From the NCBI GenBank assembly GCA_016271365.2, contig CM057458.1, positions 202,526,501-202,590,500 on the forward strand: a DNA stretch of 64,000 nucleotides, read 5' to 3'. Positions 9,769 through 20,929 of this stretch are shown in pieces; position 1 is the stretch's first letter; each line of letters starts with the position of its first letter. Position numbers and translations under genes: made by a program. Source of the DNA: Neoceratodus forsteri (Eukaryota; Chordata; Ceratodontiformes; Ceratodontidae). The notes beneath the pieces were generated by a model. The model was not told the DNA's origin. It made no database searches and saw only the letters and a list, made by a program, of their open reading frames with translations.

Positions 9769-12431
9769 TTAATAGTTACAATTACAATGGACTGCATGGG
9801 CAGACCACAAAGATATCTTAAACACATTAATCTTGGGGAGGTTCAACAGAGTATCAGACAGTTCATTTAACCAGTTAGTAGCCCTGACAGCAGATCTCCA
9901 CTTGCCCAGCTGAGTACACCAGAAAGGAGGCTTAAGGACATTCCTGTCTAGTGACCATATTCCTGGTGTTGTACTGGTTGGAAATTTGACCCTATTTACC
10001 ACCATCCTCTGCTGGTTCTCCTTCAACCAGTTTCCTACCCATCTAACTATGTCCCTAGCTATGCCCAGGTCCTGTAGCTTCTTAAGCAGTCTTCTGTGTT
10101 GCACCGAGTTGAAAGTATTGCTGAAACTGAAGTGGAGTAAATCCACAGTGTCATCCTTATCTACTACCTTTGTTACCCATTCAGAGAAAACTATCAGGTT
10201 CATCTGATAAGTCCTCCCTGACACAAATTCATGCTATTTACTATCTGGTAGACTGTTGCTCTCTATGTAGGCCATAATGTCCTCTTTGATCTGTGATTCC
10301 ATCAGTTTACTCTTTACAGAGGTAAGGCTGATTGGTCTATTACTCCTTGTTCCCTTTTGTGTAGCAGGACTACTCCTGCTACCCTCCAGTCTTTTGGGTT
10401 ACCCCAGTCTTACTTGAGCTATTGAATAGCCCTACTAGGTGTTCAGCCAGTTTCGAAGCCAATTCTATGAGCATCCCCAGGTGTATCCCTTCTGGCCTTG
10501 GTGCTTTATTTGCCTTTAGGCCTTCATGCCCTTTCGGTACTCTTTCACTGGTAAATACTGTCTACATCAGTTCAGGAATATTTTTGATAGCTGCCTTGAT
10601 GCCAATTTAAGACAGAGGCCCACTGTCTTCCCTTGTCAAGACAGAGTAGAAGTAATCAGTAAGGACAGCTGCTTATTGTTCATCTTCCTCTAGTACCCTC
10701 TGCTGCTCTTGTAAGGATGCAAGAATGATAACAATGAGGGACCAAGCCAGATATCCTTTTAATTTATTGCTCTGGAGTGGACACCATCCGGACCATGGGA
10801 ATTTACAGAATCAGTACTGTCTAGATAGTTACCTACTAATTATGGCATGATCACTACTGCTTCCTGTAAACTGTCACCTTTCCCATAACTTTCATACCCA
10901 ACCAACAATGTCTCTGACTTTATTGCTGAATGTTGATATGACATAACTACTCTGCTTAGTGTCTTCACTATTCCTCCCTTGTTTGCTTAGTCCCCTCCCC
11001 ATCTTGTTCAGTGTCTTCATCATGTATCTGGCTCTCCTTATGTATTGAAAAACATACATTCTTCCCCTTGATCCCCTACATATTTTTGTCTTCCAAACCT
11101 GTCTTTGCTGTCTCAGTTATGGCCCTGCATTCCTTTTGTAATGCTCTATACTTAGAATCCCCCGCTGTGTCTCCAGAAATCTTCCACTTATATGCCCTCT
11201 TTGCTCCCTAAAGTTCCCCTGAATTATCTCACCAACCATGGAAATCTCCACCTATTTCTCTTTTCCTGATGCCCATGGAAATATTTCTAGTCATTGCCTC
11301 CACTATATGTTACTTCAGTGCCTCCTGCTTTGCATTAGCATGCCCACTCAGTGGCATATTCTTCAATTTAGCTGCAACCCTCTCCCTCGGTTTTGCAAAT
11401 TAAGCCTTCCTGAAGTGACTTTTCCATAAGCATCACTGGACCTTGTTCAGCATACACTTCTCCCATACCTTCCACCACAGCTGGCCATGACCCCTGACCT
11501 CAGGGCTAACAATACAGACACAAAGTACTTACAGAATTTAGTACCTATGCTATTCCCCTCACTTGCTTAGTTGTTTCCCTACTTTCACTGATCATTGGCC
11601 TCACCATCCAGTATCTCTGACTGTATTTTCATTCTCTATGTATTAAAAAAGGGGTTATTCTTTCCAGTAATCAGCAACATAATCCTATTTTGCAGGTATG
11701 ACATAGCCTTTTTGATCTTGGCACTGTATTCTTTCTGCAATGCTCTATAGGCTATTTACTTTGCTGTTTCTCCAGAATCCTTTCAATATCATATAGGCAG
11801 CCCTCTTTTTCTCCGTTAACTTCCCCTGGAGTTTTTTGACCAAACATTAAAGCTTCCACTTAGCCCTCATACCTTTTTTGCCCATGGGAATATATCTAGT
11901 CACTGTCTCCATTACAGTATATGACACTTCAGGGCCTCCCAATTGGTTTCATCATTGCCGATCATGGCATATTCTTCAACTATGCCACAATCATTTCCCT
12001 GGGTTTAGCAAAATCAGCTTTTCTTAGCACAGTATTCTGTTTTTATTTCTGGTGAAGCAACTTCTCCTTTCATCTTGGATGCTGTCCTATAATGGTCACT
12101 GTCACGCATTAACTCTTTAGCTCTTACTCCATGGACCCTGTCACCCACACTACTTAGTGGCAGACCAGTAACATACATCTGCTTTTCTGTTCATATCCCA
12201 TGGCCAGCATTCTGAAGATTGAAACAGTCCTTCTCAATTGGCCCTGCCTACTATCAGACTCTTGACACATTCCAGTCAGTCTCTAGTGGTTAAAATCCTT
12301 CATGAGAACAAAGGGCCCCGTAGTTATTGCCTTTTTCATTTCACTTGCCAGTTCTAAGTCATGCTCTGTTGTATTACCTGGTGGCACATTGTTTGCCTCC
12401 TATGACTCCTAAATCCAGCCATGTACTGGCT
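9769..12431 (-). pseudogene. Old CR1 LINE ORF2 (endonuclease and RT), heavily decayed
   Basis: On the minus strand the RT is readable at 10,730-9,769. It has SNRPISLTSVKSKLMES, a YQMNLIVFSEWVTKVVDKDD segment and NTFNSVQHRRLLKKL, where CR1 has KAFDTVPH. Motif A is therefore degraded. The upstream part (12,425-10,731) contains endonuclease remnants: KDFNH near 12,290 (family GDFNH), a degraded DSDHYRT near 12,100, and LRKADFAK near 12,030. There are numerous stops. SINE copy 2 abuts its right end. It is clearly older than the CR1s at 14,335 and 50,576. Confidence 0.75.
11030..12045 (-). repeat. Direct duplication inside the old CR1
   Basis: The segment 11,030-11,425 is homologous to 11,630-12,045 in the same orientation. 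They share anchors such as TGTATTRAAAAA, AATGCTCTATA, GTYTCYCCAGAA, TCTAGTCAYTG, CATATTCTTCAA and TTCCCTSGGTTT. A single CR1 would have this region once. Either the copy underwent an internal tandem duplication, or two CR1 fragments of the same region lie side by side. Confidence 0.65.
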
Positions 12432-12632
12432 GGCAGTATAGCCTAGAGGTTAGAGTAACGAGCTGTAAACGAGCTTGGTGCAGACCAGACCTGGGTTTGA
12501 TTCTCACAACCTCCACTTGCATACTGTGTGGCTCAGAGCAAGTCACTTAACTGTCCAGTGCTCCCAGGTTGCCCCTGAAAACAGGCACTTGTGCCTAGTA
12601 GGCCTTACCCAGTTACCAAAGGAAAAAAAAAA
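12432..12632 (+). mobile_element. tRNA-headed SINE, copy 2 (most complete)
   Basis: The A box is TAGCCTAGAGG (12,439-12,449) and the B box is GGTTTGATTC (12,494-12,503), about 45 bp apart as in Pol III type 2 promoters. The body holds AGAGCAAGTCACTTAACTG and then a CAGGTTGCCCCTGAAAACAG segment. It ends in an A-rich tail at 12,622-12,632. It aligns end to end with the copy at 30,711, which defines the family length at about 190-200 bp. Confidence 0.85.
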
Positions 12633-14334
12633 TGTTTTCTGTAGGCATCCATCCCTCATCACTTATTTGTTCCTACTTCTTTCAATCCCTTTCTTGATAT
12701 GTACTGTATGTACATATAAATCTGTCTATAGATTGAAGACTGAAAGTGGCCACTGCACTAGTGCAGGCCGTCTGACTGCTCCTAAATAGCAGGAATTGCC
12801 TTTTAGTTAAGTTTGTTATGTTTGCTCTTTTAATGTTTTCAGCTTAGCTTAGATAATCTAATTGTAAAATGGTAGCTAGAGAAAAAAGTGAGGAAGAGCA
12901 GGGCAATTAGTTTTTAATTTTACTGTTTGGACTCAGTCCGTTTAACATGACTGCTGTGGTGCTGAATACTTAATGAGCTTTAGTTGTGATGGCTGGTTCT
13001 TTACTGTACGGAAGCCACTTGTGATCTCATTGCAAAAACAGTGTATTGTGATTGTGGCTTTGTTCTATTTTAAACTTTCTCTTGAGCTTGCTGCAGAGTC
13101 TAATGCAACAGCAGGTGTTGGAGTTTAACAGACCAAATCTATGGTCTGTTTTACTAGAAATCTAGAATGTTTTATCTATGCTTATTGCCCTACCCTGAGT
13201 GTGTTCTACAGAGCAGTTCTAAAAGAGGTGGATCTCTCCATTTGTCCTGAGCTGCAGTTCCTGGTTGGCAACTGTGGTATGAGTTTGAGGCAGTGGAGCC
13301 TTTCGTTGTGCAAAGTGGGGAGTGTTTTCCAGGCAGTTTGATTAATGGCTGTGGACTGGACCTGGCCCAAAGGCTGGTGGTTTGGTGGGCAGTCAGATGA
13401 CTGTAAGTGAAGCGTCCTCTGACTTTCCCCATAGCAAGGGGGGCTGCTGTGGGAGGGCAGTGTGATTTTTGGAACCTACTCTCCAGCCTAGTTTCTTTCA
13501 CCCCTCATCTACCTGGGTGTTTGTATGCTTGTGGGTGAAAGCTTGGTTGAACAGGTACTGTAAATCTTATTTTTCCCTACATTCTGGATTGTTGTCTGTA
13601 TTCCAGCTTGACTGATTGTTCTGATCATCATTTGCCTTTTAGGATGGCGTCTGTGCTTGGAACTTTTTAAATCCATTCTGAGGTTTGCATCACTGTTAGA
13701 GGGTGGTGTCTCTTTCAGCACTCGTTTGTGGTCTTGTTGGATGACTTTATTATACTGACCTCATCTGGTGGCAGCAAATGCAATGCCGCCCTCTGTTCCA
13801 AAGTGCTCTGACTTTTTGGAATGATGTATTTGACTAAATTTGTATCATAATTTCTTCAGCACTGAAATCTCACTGTTTCAGATGGACTCAGTTTCAAATT
13901 GGAGAGTTTGGGGTGTGTGATTATGTAAGTTTAGTTACCTGTGTGATTAGCTTAATTGGTTTGAATGGCAGTGTGATTGTGTAAGTCTGAGTGGTATATC
14001 TGGGAAGTATTATTGGGAGTGGGGAGGTTGTTTATGTTGTGGGTGGGTGTTTTAGTTTGGTTGTGTGTTTTTTAATGTGTCATGCTGCTACCAGGCCTGC
14101 CTTAGTCTACTCCTCAGAGCAGCTGTGGCAGAGGTGTCCATTTGGAGGACTCCTTTGTACCCTGCCTGTGGTGATGATAAATCACTGGCAGGGGTTGGGA
14201 GTTCTATGGAGACACTGCACATACTGTAGTTTAGCTCTGGGGGACTGAGGGGGCAGGATGAGGAGTATGGAGTCAATGAGGCACCCCAGAAGTAGGCCTT
14301 GGCAGACAAGGGGTCCCCCATGCCTGATTCCCAT
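12633..14334. other. Unclassified DNA
   Basis: No domain, TIR or tandem array was recognised. The longest frames (13,190-13,501 minus and 14,088-14,321 minus) show no family resemblance. The stretch is T-rich on the plus strand. Confidence 0.45.
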
Positions 14335-16450
14335 TCAGATATGATAACCCCGAGGTCTCTCTTCTGACTTGTGGTGGCTAGAACCCCCCATCCTGTATTC
14401 CTCTCTTAGGTTTCTGTGTCCCAGGTGCATTATCTTGCATTTCTTAGTGTTGAAACCCAACTGCCAAACCCTTGGCCATTCCTCAAGTAGTCTTAGGTCA
14501 TTTCTCATTTTATCTAGCCCCTCCTGTGTGTTGACTCTGTTACAGATCTTGGTGTCATCTGCAAGCAGGCATACTTTCCCCTCCAGTCCTTCTGTAATGT
14601 CGCTTATGAAGGCATTGAATAGAACTGGACCCAGCACCGATCCCTGTGGAACCCCGCTGGTCACCTTCCCCTCTTCTGATTTTATGCCATTTAGTGCCAC
14701 CTCTCTGGGTCCTCCCTTTTAGCCAGTTATCAACCCATTTTACTACTTTAGAGCCCACATCCAGATTCCCCAATTTGTTAAGCAACCTTCTATGAGTAAC
14801 AGTGTCAAAGGCCTTACTGAAATCCAGGTAGGCCACATCCACCGCCCCTCCCTTATCCACCACCCTGGTCACCCAGTCACCCAGTCAAAGAAATCAATAA
14901 GATTAGCCTGACAGGACCATGCTGCCTTGGGTCTTTTGCACCACTTGACTCAAGGAACTTCACTACCCTCTCCTTAAGCAGGGACTCCATCAGCTTCCCC
15001 ACTACTGACGTCAGACTTACAGGTCTGTAATTGCCTGCCTCCTCCCTACTTCCAGTCTTGTACAGGGGAACCACCTCTGCCTTCCTCCAGTCCCCAGGTA
15101 CCTCCCCTGTCTCTAGTGATTGGTTGAAGAAGGTTGTCAGTGGACCTGCTAGGACTTCCCTGAGTTCCTTCAACACTCTAGGGTGAATCCCGTTTGGCTC
15201 CATTGCCTTTTCTGTCTTTAGTTTTCCTAGTTCCTCCAAGACTCTATCCACCGTAAATGGTCAGGTGTCCACCTCTCCCTCCTGTACATCTTTCCTCGTG
15301 AGTCTTGGCCCCTGCTCTGCCTCTTCCTTGGTAAATACTGAGCAAAAATATTTGTTCAGTACCTCAGCTTTTTCAAGGTCATCCTCCACCCACCCACCCT
15401 CTCCTTCTTTAGCCTAACAATACCATTTCTGGTCTTCTTCCTCACGCTAATATAACAGAAGAAGTTCTTGTCCCCCTTCTTAATAGCCTGTGCTATTCCT
15501 TCCTCCATTCTTGCCTTAGCCCCTCTGACAGCTTTCCCAACTTCTCTCTGCTTCTCCAGATATTTCAGTCTGTCTTCTTCTTTCTGTGTCTCTTTGTATT
15601 TCATGAATGCCTTACTTTTTTCTCGCACTTTCTCAGCTACTGACTTAGATAACCACAATGGTCACTTGTTTCTTTTGCTTTTGCTAAGCAATCTAACTTG
15701 TCACTCCTGCTATGGATCTCTTGAGCCTAAGCCACTGTTCTTCTACCCCTTCCCCGTATCTTCTGCTGCCAGGGCAATTTTGAGCTGTTCCCCCATCTCC
15801 ATGAAGTTGGCCTTCTGTAAATTTAGGATCTTAATCTTTGAATGGCTTTCTTCTGCCAGCGTGTTGACTCTAAACCATACAGTTCTGTGGTCACTGGTAC
15901 CAAGGGGACTGCCCATCTCAACATCCATGATTCTGTCCCTATTTGTCAGCACGAAGTCCAGTACAGCCGCCTTCCTGGTGGGCTCAACCACCAACTGCCT
16001 TAAGTTTGCCCCATACATGGCAGACATGAGGTCCCTGCTCCTTGATGTACTTGCAGTCTGGTATTCCAATCTGCATCTGGCATGTTGAAGTCACCCATTA
16101 GCAGTACTTCCCCTTTGGTTGCCATATTATGGATGGCTTCCACTAATACTAGATCTATATCCTCTCCCTGTGTGGAAGGCCTGTAAACTACTCCAGCAGG
16201 GATGGTTGTTTTGTTTCCTGACTTCAGAGTGACCCACAATGCCTCTGCTTCTTCCCTGGATCCCTAAGCCTCTGTAGCTTTAATCCTTTCCTTCACATAC
16301 ATAGCCCACCTCCCCTCTTCCCCTCCCTATCCTTTCTAAAAAGTGTATACCCTGGTATGGCTGCATCCCAGTCATGGTTCCCTACATACCATGTCTCCAT
16401 AATAGCCACAATGTCCAGCTTTGTGTCTGCCATCAGTGTTGTTAGGTCTG
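14335..16450 (-). pseudogene. CR1 ORF2: endonuclease and reverse transcriptase (main part)
   Basis: The endonuclease enters at about 16,430 with MADTKLDIVAIMETW and IPGYTLFRKDREGRG. It continues with VVYRPSTQGED and LMGDFNMPDADW (about 16,100), then the SDH-type box LGTSDHRTVWF (about 15,880). The RT follows with GPLTTFFNQSLETGEVPGDW and NYRPVSLTSVVGKLMESL (about 15,040). Motif A is AYLDFSKAFDTVTHRRLL (about 14,820), then TSGVPQGSVLGPVLFN and motif C LLADDTKI (about 14,560). Catalytic Asp residues are present in motifs A and C. The frames 15,251-14,877, 14,872-14,555 and 14,700-14,335 overlap through frameshifts, so the gene is broken but fairly young. Confidence 0.88.
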
Positions 16451-16531
16451 GGTTTTTTTTTTAATGAAGGTATGAAATCCATGTTATAAAGGAATTTAAG
16501 TTGGGTAGCAAAATGAAAAGCAGCACATTCA
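16451..16531. other. Junction DNA between CR1 and TIR element A
   Basis: The CR1 endonuclease frame ends near 16,450 at a T-run (about 16,453-16,463). The 80 bp that follow belong to an inserted block that resumes after 18,043. That T-run could be the poly(A) of a minus-strand retroposon. Confidence 0.35.
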
Positions 16532-16970
16532 GGGCCAGATATTCAAACTGCGCTCTTCTTAGGTGCAAGCCCCTGTGCTGCGCAAAATAGTTGCGCAGGG
16601 TGTGGTTCGTCTATGTTCAAAGGAATGGCGCTATTGAGCAACTCCTTGAATATCACCCCTGGCCACAGCCACTGGTGCATGGTGCAGTGGAACTTGCGCC
16701 ACCGCAGGTTGTCAGAGTGAGCATTCAACCCGCGGTTGTGCAGTCACCATTGCGCCCGCGCGAAAATCCTGATATTCAAAAGCGTGAAATGCAAATGGGG
16801 CCATAATTCTTGCAAGCAGGGGTCCATTTGCATCTGATTATGGCCCCATTTGCATGCCATTAGCATGCAGGTGTGCCGATCCCCAGGACTCTGCTCCTGG
16901 CGCCTGCCAGGCAGCAGCCATCAGGGACTGACGCCCCGCAGCCCGATCGCAGGCAGCAATGTGTCTCCTA

Positions 16971-17180
16971 ACATATCCCTGGTGGTCCAGTGGACCATAG
17001 ATCCCGATCACGGGATGTAATCATTAAACTCCTCCCGAACACATCCTGGTGGTCCAGTGGACCGAGATCCCAATCACGGGATGTAATCATTACCCTCCAA
17101 ACATAGCCCTGGTGGTCCAGTGGACCGAACTCCGATCACGGGATGTATTATGAAACACCCCCAACACATCCCTGGTGCCT
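16971..17180 (+). repeat. Tandem repeat, about 60-bp unit, three and a half copies
   Basis: Units start with ACATNCCTGGTGGTCCAGTG near 16,971, 17,040 and 17,100, with a partial one near 17,162. Each unit runs through GATCACGGGATGTAAT. The half-palindromes CTGGTGGTCCAGTGGACC and GATCACGGGATC give each unit local symmetry. The array is internal to TIR element A. Confidence 0.75.
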
Positions 17181-17373
17181 AGTGTCCCCCACCCCACCCA
17201 CCCATGAAGCCCCCACCCGCTTCTCCAGCCGGGCGGGCGGCAGCATCCCACCCACTCCGCCTCCTGCGGCCTGATTACAGATTGATAGTAGGGCTGCACA
17301 CCCATTGGTGCAGAGACAGAGCCACGGGCGTGCAGCCCATACCATACAAGACAGTCCAGTTTTGTGAATGAAG

Positions 17374-17685
17374 TATTCCTCTCAACCTCTCGTCTCATAA
17401 ATCAGGGACAAGACATTACAATATCAGGGACACAGACCCCATATTAGGGACACATCTTACGATTTGGTAGTATACACTCAGAAAGCTGATAGAATTAGGG
17501 GAGATTTATGTAAGATGCAGTTTCTGAATAGAAAGGAATCTGTAACTTAATATATAACATTATTTTATGCTTACAATCCCCAGTGTTCTGTCACAACAAT
17601 ACAATTGTTATGAGGGACAGAGACAAATTCTGAGGCATATCAGGGATGTCCCTGAAAATCAGGGACAGTTGAGAGGTATGAGGGG
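17374..17685. mobile_element. MITE with CCTCTCAAC...GTTGAGAGG ends, nested in TIR element A
   Basis: The left end has TCCTCTCAACCTCTCG and AATCAGGGACAAG. The right end mirrors it as CAGGGACAGTTGAGAGG. Internal AATCAGGGAC / ATATCAGGGAC copies repeat near both ends. It is about 310 bp with no coding capacity. Boundaries are good to a few bases. Target duplication is unclear. Confidence 0.65.
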
Positions 17686-18091
17686 GGCACAGGAGGGTTG
17701 AGGCCAGCCACAGGTGGCAGCTGCTGCTGTTAGCCTCTGCAATGCAGCAGCTCACCTGTGGGTGGCCCTCAACTTAAGCCTTTTTTTGGCTCAAAGTTGT
17801 GCAGGCGCAGGTTGGGGTTGCGCTTAGACATCTCTGCACAGCCCGGCTGAATATCGGGCTGTGCAGTTTATGCATGGTTCCTCCCCCACCAGTTCAGCAT
17901 GCATTCATTTGCATTGCGCTGTTGCTCAGCCTGTTTTCAGTGGCGTAACTGCCTCCTGCTGAATATCACAGAATGGAGCAAGTTCGGACTTGTGCAGGCG
18001 CAACCCTATTGCGCATGGCGCAACCCTTTTGAATATCTGGCCCTCAGTGTATAAGGGAAGCAACATGAATATTAAGTGAGACACTGATTAG

Positions 18092-18250
18092 TTCAATTCA
18101 ATTCAATTCAACTTTATTTATATAGCGCCTTTCAAATCCAAGGTGCTGTACAAAAACATATACAAGGTAATAAAAATTCCAAACATTTAAAAGTCAGCCA
18201 TGACTAACTAGAGTATGCTAAATTAAATAAATATGTTTTCAAAGCAACCT
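18092..18250 (-). mobile_element. L2-type LINE 3' end fragment
   Basis: A (TTCAA)n tract at about 18,094-18,112 is followed by CTTTATTTATATAGCGCC and AAGGTGCTGTACAA. This arrangement is the 3' terminus typical of L2-like LINEs of fish and amphibians, here in minus orientation. How far it extends rightward is unclear. From about 18,250 to 18,683 I see no recognisable domain. Confidence 0.55.
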
Positions 18251-18683
18251 TAAAACTATCATTAAAACTAAATTAGAAGTTGGTAATAAAAATATAATGT
18301 GCTAGGTGCTCTTCAGGCTGTGTTGAAATAGTAGAACAGGCCCATTTGCAGTAATAATTAGAGGCTGGGATATACAGAAAGAAAGCACTGCTGGGATGTA
18401 CAGGTATTTTTGTTTTTACGAGTTAAGCAGAATGCATATATCTAAAGTAAATAATGTGATATTGAAAATGTACCACAGTGGTGTAAGAAGAAAACACAGG
18501 GGCAAGTGTGTTTGCAACTGAATAACTAAGTGACAGGTAGTGAATTAAATTAACTGAATGTTAACAAAAGAAATATTCAAACAAAATATATCTATTATTT
18601 TTTCTAGAAAACAAAGAAGCCCTTTGAAAAAGAAAGTAGATGTGAAACGTCAGGGCATTGAAAGAATTTTAATATAGAGGATA

Positions 18684-18838
18684 ATGGCTGGGGATCAGGT
18701 GATAACCACGCTGTAATCACCTCGAGTGGTTGTTAGGGCAACATGGTAAACCTCGAGAGTGCAGCTCGAGAGGTTTACTGTAGCCCTAGCAACCAAGAGA
18801 GGTGATTTCAGCGTGGTTGTCACCTGATCACCAGCCAT
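18684..18838. mobile_element. Hairpin MITE (near-perfect fold-back)
   Basis: Arms 18,684-18,757 and about 18,768-18,838 are reverse complements with few mismatches. Outer ends are ATGGCTGGGGATCAGGTGAT and ATCACCTGATCACCAGCCAT. Inner ends are AAACCTCGAG and CTCGAGAGGTTT, with a spacer of only about 10 bp. It is about 155 bp and non-coding. A transcript would fold into a long stem. The high arm identity suggests recent origin or gene conversion. Confidence 0.85.
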
Positions 18839-19084
18839 CATCTTTTATAGTGGATGGTCAAAAAAAAACACTGTTTGCATTCTATGTGTGAGAATTATGG
18901 AACTCTGATGCATTCTTTTTTGTTTTGCCACTGTTTGGAAGTTCCGAAGTGTGGTTAACAATTTTTAAAATTCTAAACAGTTCATAACAAAGCTGTGTAA
19001 CTGCTGATTATGGTGGCTAATAGGCACTTACCATACATTATAAAGAGTTTTGAAAACTGCACAACAACCTGAGTGGATATTCTG

Positions 19085-19340
19085 CTCCCCCCCTCCCATA
19101 ATTTTGAGTCTGAGATGTTGTTTCCCAGACTGCGGGCATTTGTGCACATGATCTTCCACTCTGTGTACCCCCTTAATGTTCCTTGTTTATTGGTCTTTGC
19201 CCTGCACCGCATTAGTGATGCACCTTCTGTTCTTTCCCCCATTGTAACCATGGTAGTTTTACGGTTAGATATTATGTTCGTTATTAGGTCCCCACTGCTT
19301 TCAGTTATGTTCTGTGGGGGGCTATGATAATCCCCATGAC
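19085..19340 (-). pseudogene. CR1 ORF2 start (endonuclease N-terminus), severed
   Basis: The minus frame at about 19,330-19,085 contains CTNARSLGNN, matching the CR1 endonuclease start (family TNARSxGNK). The next residues of the endonuclease appear 2.6 kb away at about 16,430. The piece 18,839-19,084 belongs to the inserted block. Confidence 0.75.
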
Positions 19341-19442
19341 TATCTTTGCCCCCCCATGGCAAGTTTAAATGATCACTAAGGATGCACTTAAACTTCTCAG
19401 AGAGCATACTGTATCTTTGCCTCCCATGGATAGATCCAGGCC

Positions 19443-20330
19443 TTATGGAGAATATAGTCCTTCATCCCTCCAGGTGAGGTTCCAGTCCCCAATGAAGCTG
19501 TACCCCACCTCTCCACTCCCTTTCTTCAGCCATTTGTTGAATTTAATGGTGCGGATGTCCCTTCCTTCACCCTTGCCATGGACAGGTAGCACCTCCGAGA
19601 AGGTGACAGAGTGTGCTACTTGCCCAAGACTCCTCCCCAGCTCCCTGAACTCTTCCTGTACTTTTCCTACATCTACCCCATCTCTAGCCAGGTCATTAGT
19701 CCCCAAGTGAATAATGAAGTACAACTCCCCCTCCTTGCTACCGTCCTTGTAATCCTAAGGATTTGCTTGCCCTCCTTCCGAACTGTGCCTCCAGGTAGGC
19801 ACATTATCTCCCTCTCACCATTGCTACCTGACCCCAGCTCAATCCCCTGGACAATGGAGTCCCCAACCAGGATTTGCTTCCTTCTCCTGTGTGTTCTCCT
19901 TGCATCTGCCCTTGGGGTTCCATCCTGAATGACCCCCTCAATCCCCATGGTGTTCACTTCCAGAGATGCTGCGCAATCTCTATGCTCTGCCAGGATGGCA
20001 TACGAGTTGTGAAGTGCCACTGGCTTGGGGATGTGCCTCCGTGCTGCCTTCCGCATCCTCCCTGAGCCCACCGTAGTCCATCCTTCCCTCCTTCTTGGCA
20101 GTCTCTGCAGGAGCAGTGGTGGACATGACGGTCTCTGTATGGGGGGGAAAGGTCACCTGTATCCTCGCCAGCTCTGCTCAGAATCCAGCTACCTCCTCCC
20201 TCAATACAGAGAGGTGTCTGCAGATAGAGCAGCACTGCAGTGCCCAGAAGATCTTTCTGAACACTGCTGCCCCACATCTGCTGCAAAGCACCACACCCAT
20301 CATCTTCCTTCTGCTATCCTTGTTCTAAAT
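19443..20330 (-). pseudogene. CR1 ORF1 with GDSL/SGNH-esterase-like domain
   Basis: Some CR1 and L2 ORF1 proteins carry an esterase-type domain thought to help the RNA particle meet membranes. Here the minus frame 20,071-19,673 has ILVGDSIVQGIELG, with GDS at about 19,856-19,864. It is followed by EIMCLPGGTVR, matching the family CLPGA block. A frameshift near 19,700 moves to the frame 19,724-19,443, which holds FIIHLGTNDLARDG and VLPVHGKGEGRD, the GTND and LPV blocks. The N-terminal part up to 20,286 is Arg- and Cys-containing and frameshifted. GDS and GTND residues are intact; the gene is broken. Confidence 0.85.
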
Positions 20331-20929
20331 GCCGCTTATTGCCCAGTACCCTCTGCTGCTTTTTCCTTCTGTACTATGTCCAGTGCCAAGCTATATATAT
20401 TTGTACTGTCAATACTCTTTAGTGGTATAATGTATTAAGGAATGTAGATTTATGTCAGGGTGTGGTGTGTGCCTATGTTGTGTACTGAAATAAGATGGCT
20501 ACCAGTGTGTGTTTGCAGTCAGCTGGTAGCATATGATGTTAGAGGTTAACAGTATAAAGGAAGTGATGCACTAGGGGTGGGGGGATGCGCCCCTCCTGAC
20601 CAACAAAGACAATAAGCCACACCAGCAAACCCCCACCTGCACAAACCAGGGTTTCAAAGGGTCCGTTGAGCTGTCAAAGAGGGTTTGCACCCATGCAAAA
20701 TGTAATGTATGCTTGTGGGCAAGGGGAAGGGCGTGGCCATGAATATGCATGCTACCCCATATTCAGCAGCATTCAACTGTGCAAAAGGGTTTAGTGCAGT
20801 CCTTTTGTGCAGTGCAAATATCACTGAACTAAACTCTTGACTTAACTCTAGGCAACCCTAGCAGCTGCCAGAAGTAATGCAGCCACTGAGCCGGTTGGCC
20901 ACTGTGGGAGCACAACCAACCCCTGTGGT

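Larger units (their letters stand above)
16532..18043. mobile_element. TIR element A (GGGCCAGATATTCAAA ends), Harbinger-like non-autonomous transposon
   Basis: The left end at 16,532 reads GGGCCAGATATTCAAA. The right end at 18,043 is its exact reverse complement over 16 bp. It is flanked by the trinucleotide TCA on both sides (16,529-16,531 and 18,044-18,046). A 3-bp duplication with GGGCC ends resembles PIF/Harbinger (usual target TWA), which is my inference. It has no transposase frame. Inside are a tandem array (16,971-17,180) and an inserted MITE (17,374-17,685). A sister with the same ends is at 48,557-50,318. Confidence 0.8.
14335..20440 (-). mobile_element. Nearly full-length CR1 LINE, split by a 2.6-kb insertion stack
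   Basis: Reading leftward from about 20,440 there is a leader, then ORF1 (about 20,330-19,443), the ORF2 start at about 19,330-19,085, a foreign block (about 19,085-16,450), and the rest of ORF2 to 14,335. The 3' end of CR1 (last RT part and the short terminal repeat seen at 21,411 and 52,910) is missing at 14,335. The copy is therefore 3'-deleted or cut. Full-length CR1 copies with ORF1 are uncommon because most CR1 copies are 5'-truncated. Confidence 0.82.

Noticed and set aside
13141..14334. Host gene exons
   Set aside because: Short frames lack consistent splice signals or domain resemblance on either strand.
15468..16088. 206-residue plus frame across CR1
   Set aside because: It is the antisense shadow of the CR1 endonuclease/RT linker, which carries real family motifs on the minus strand.
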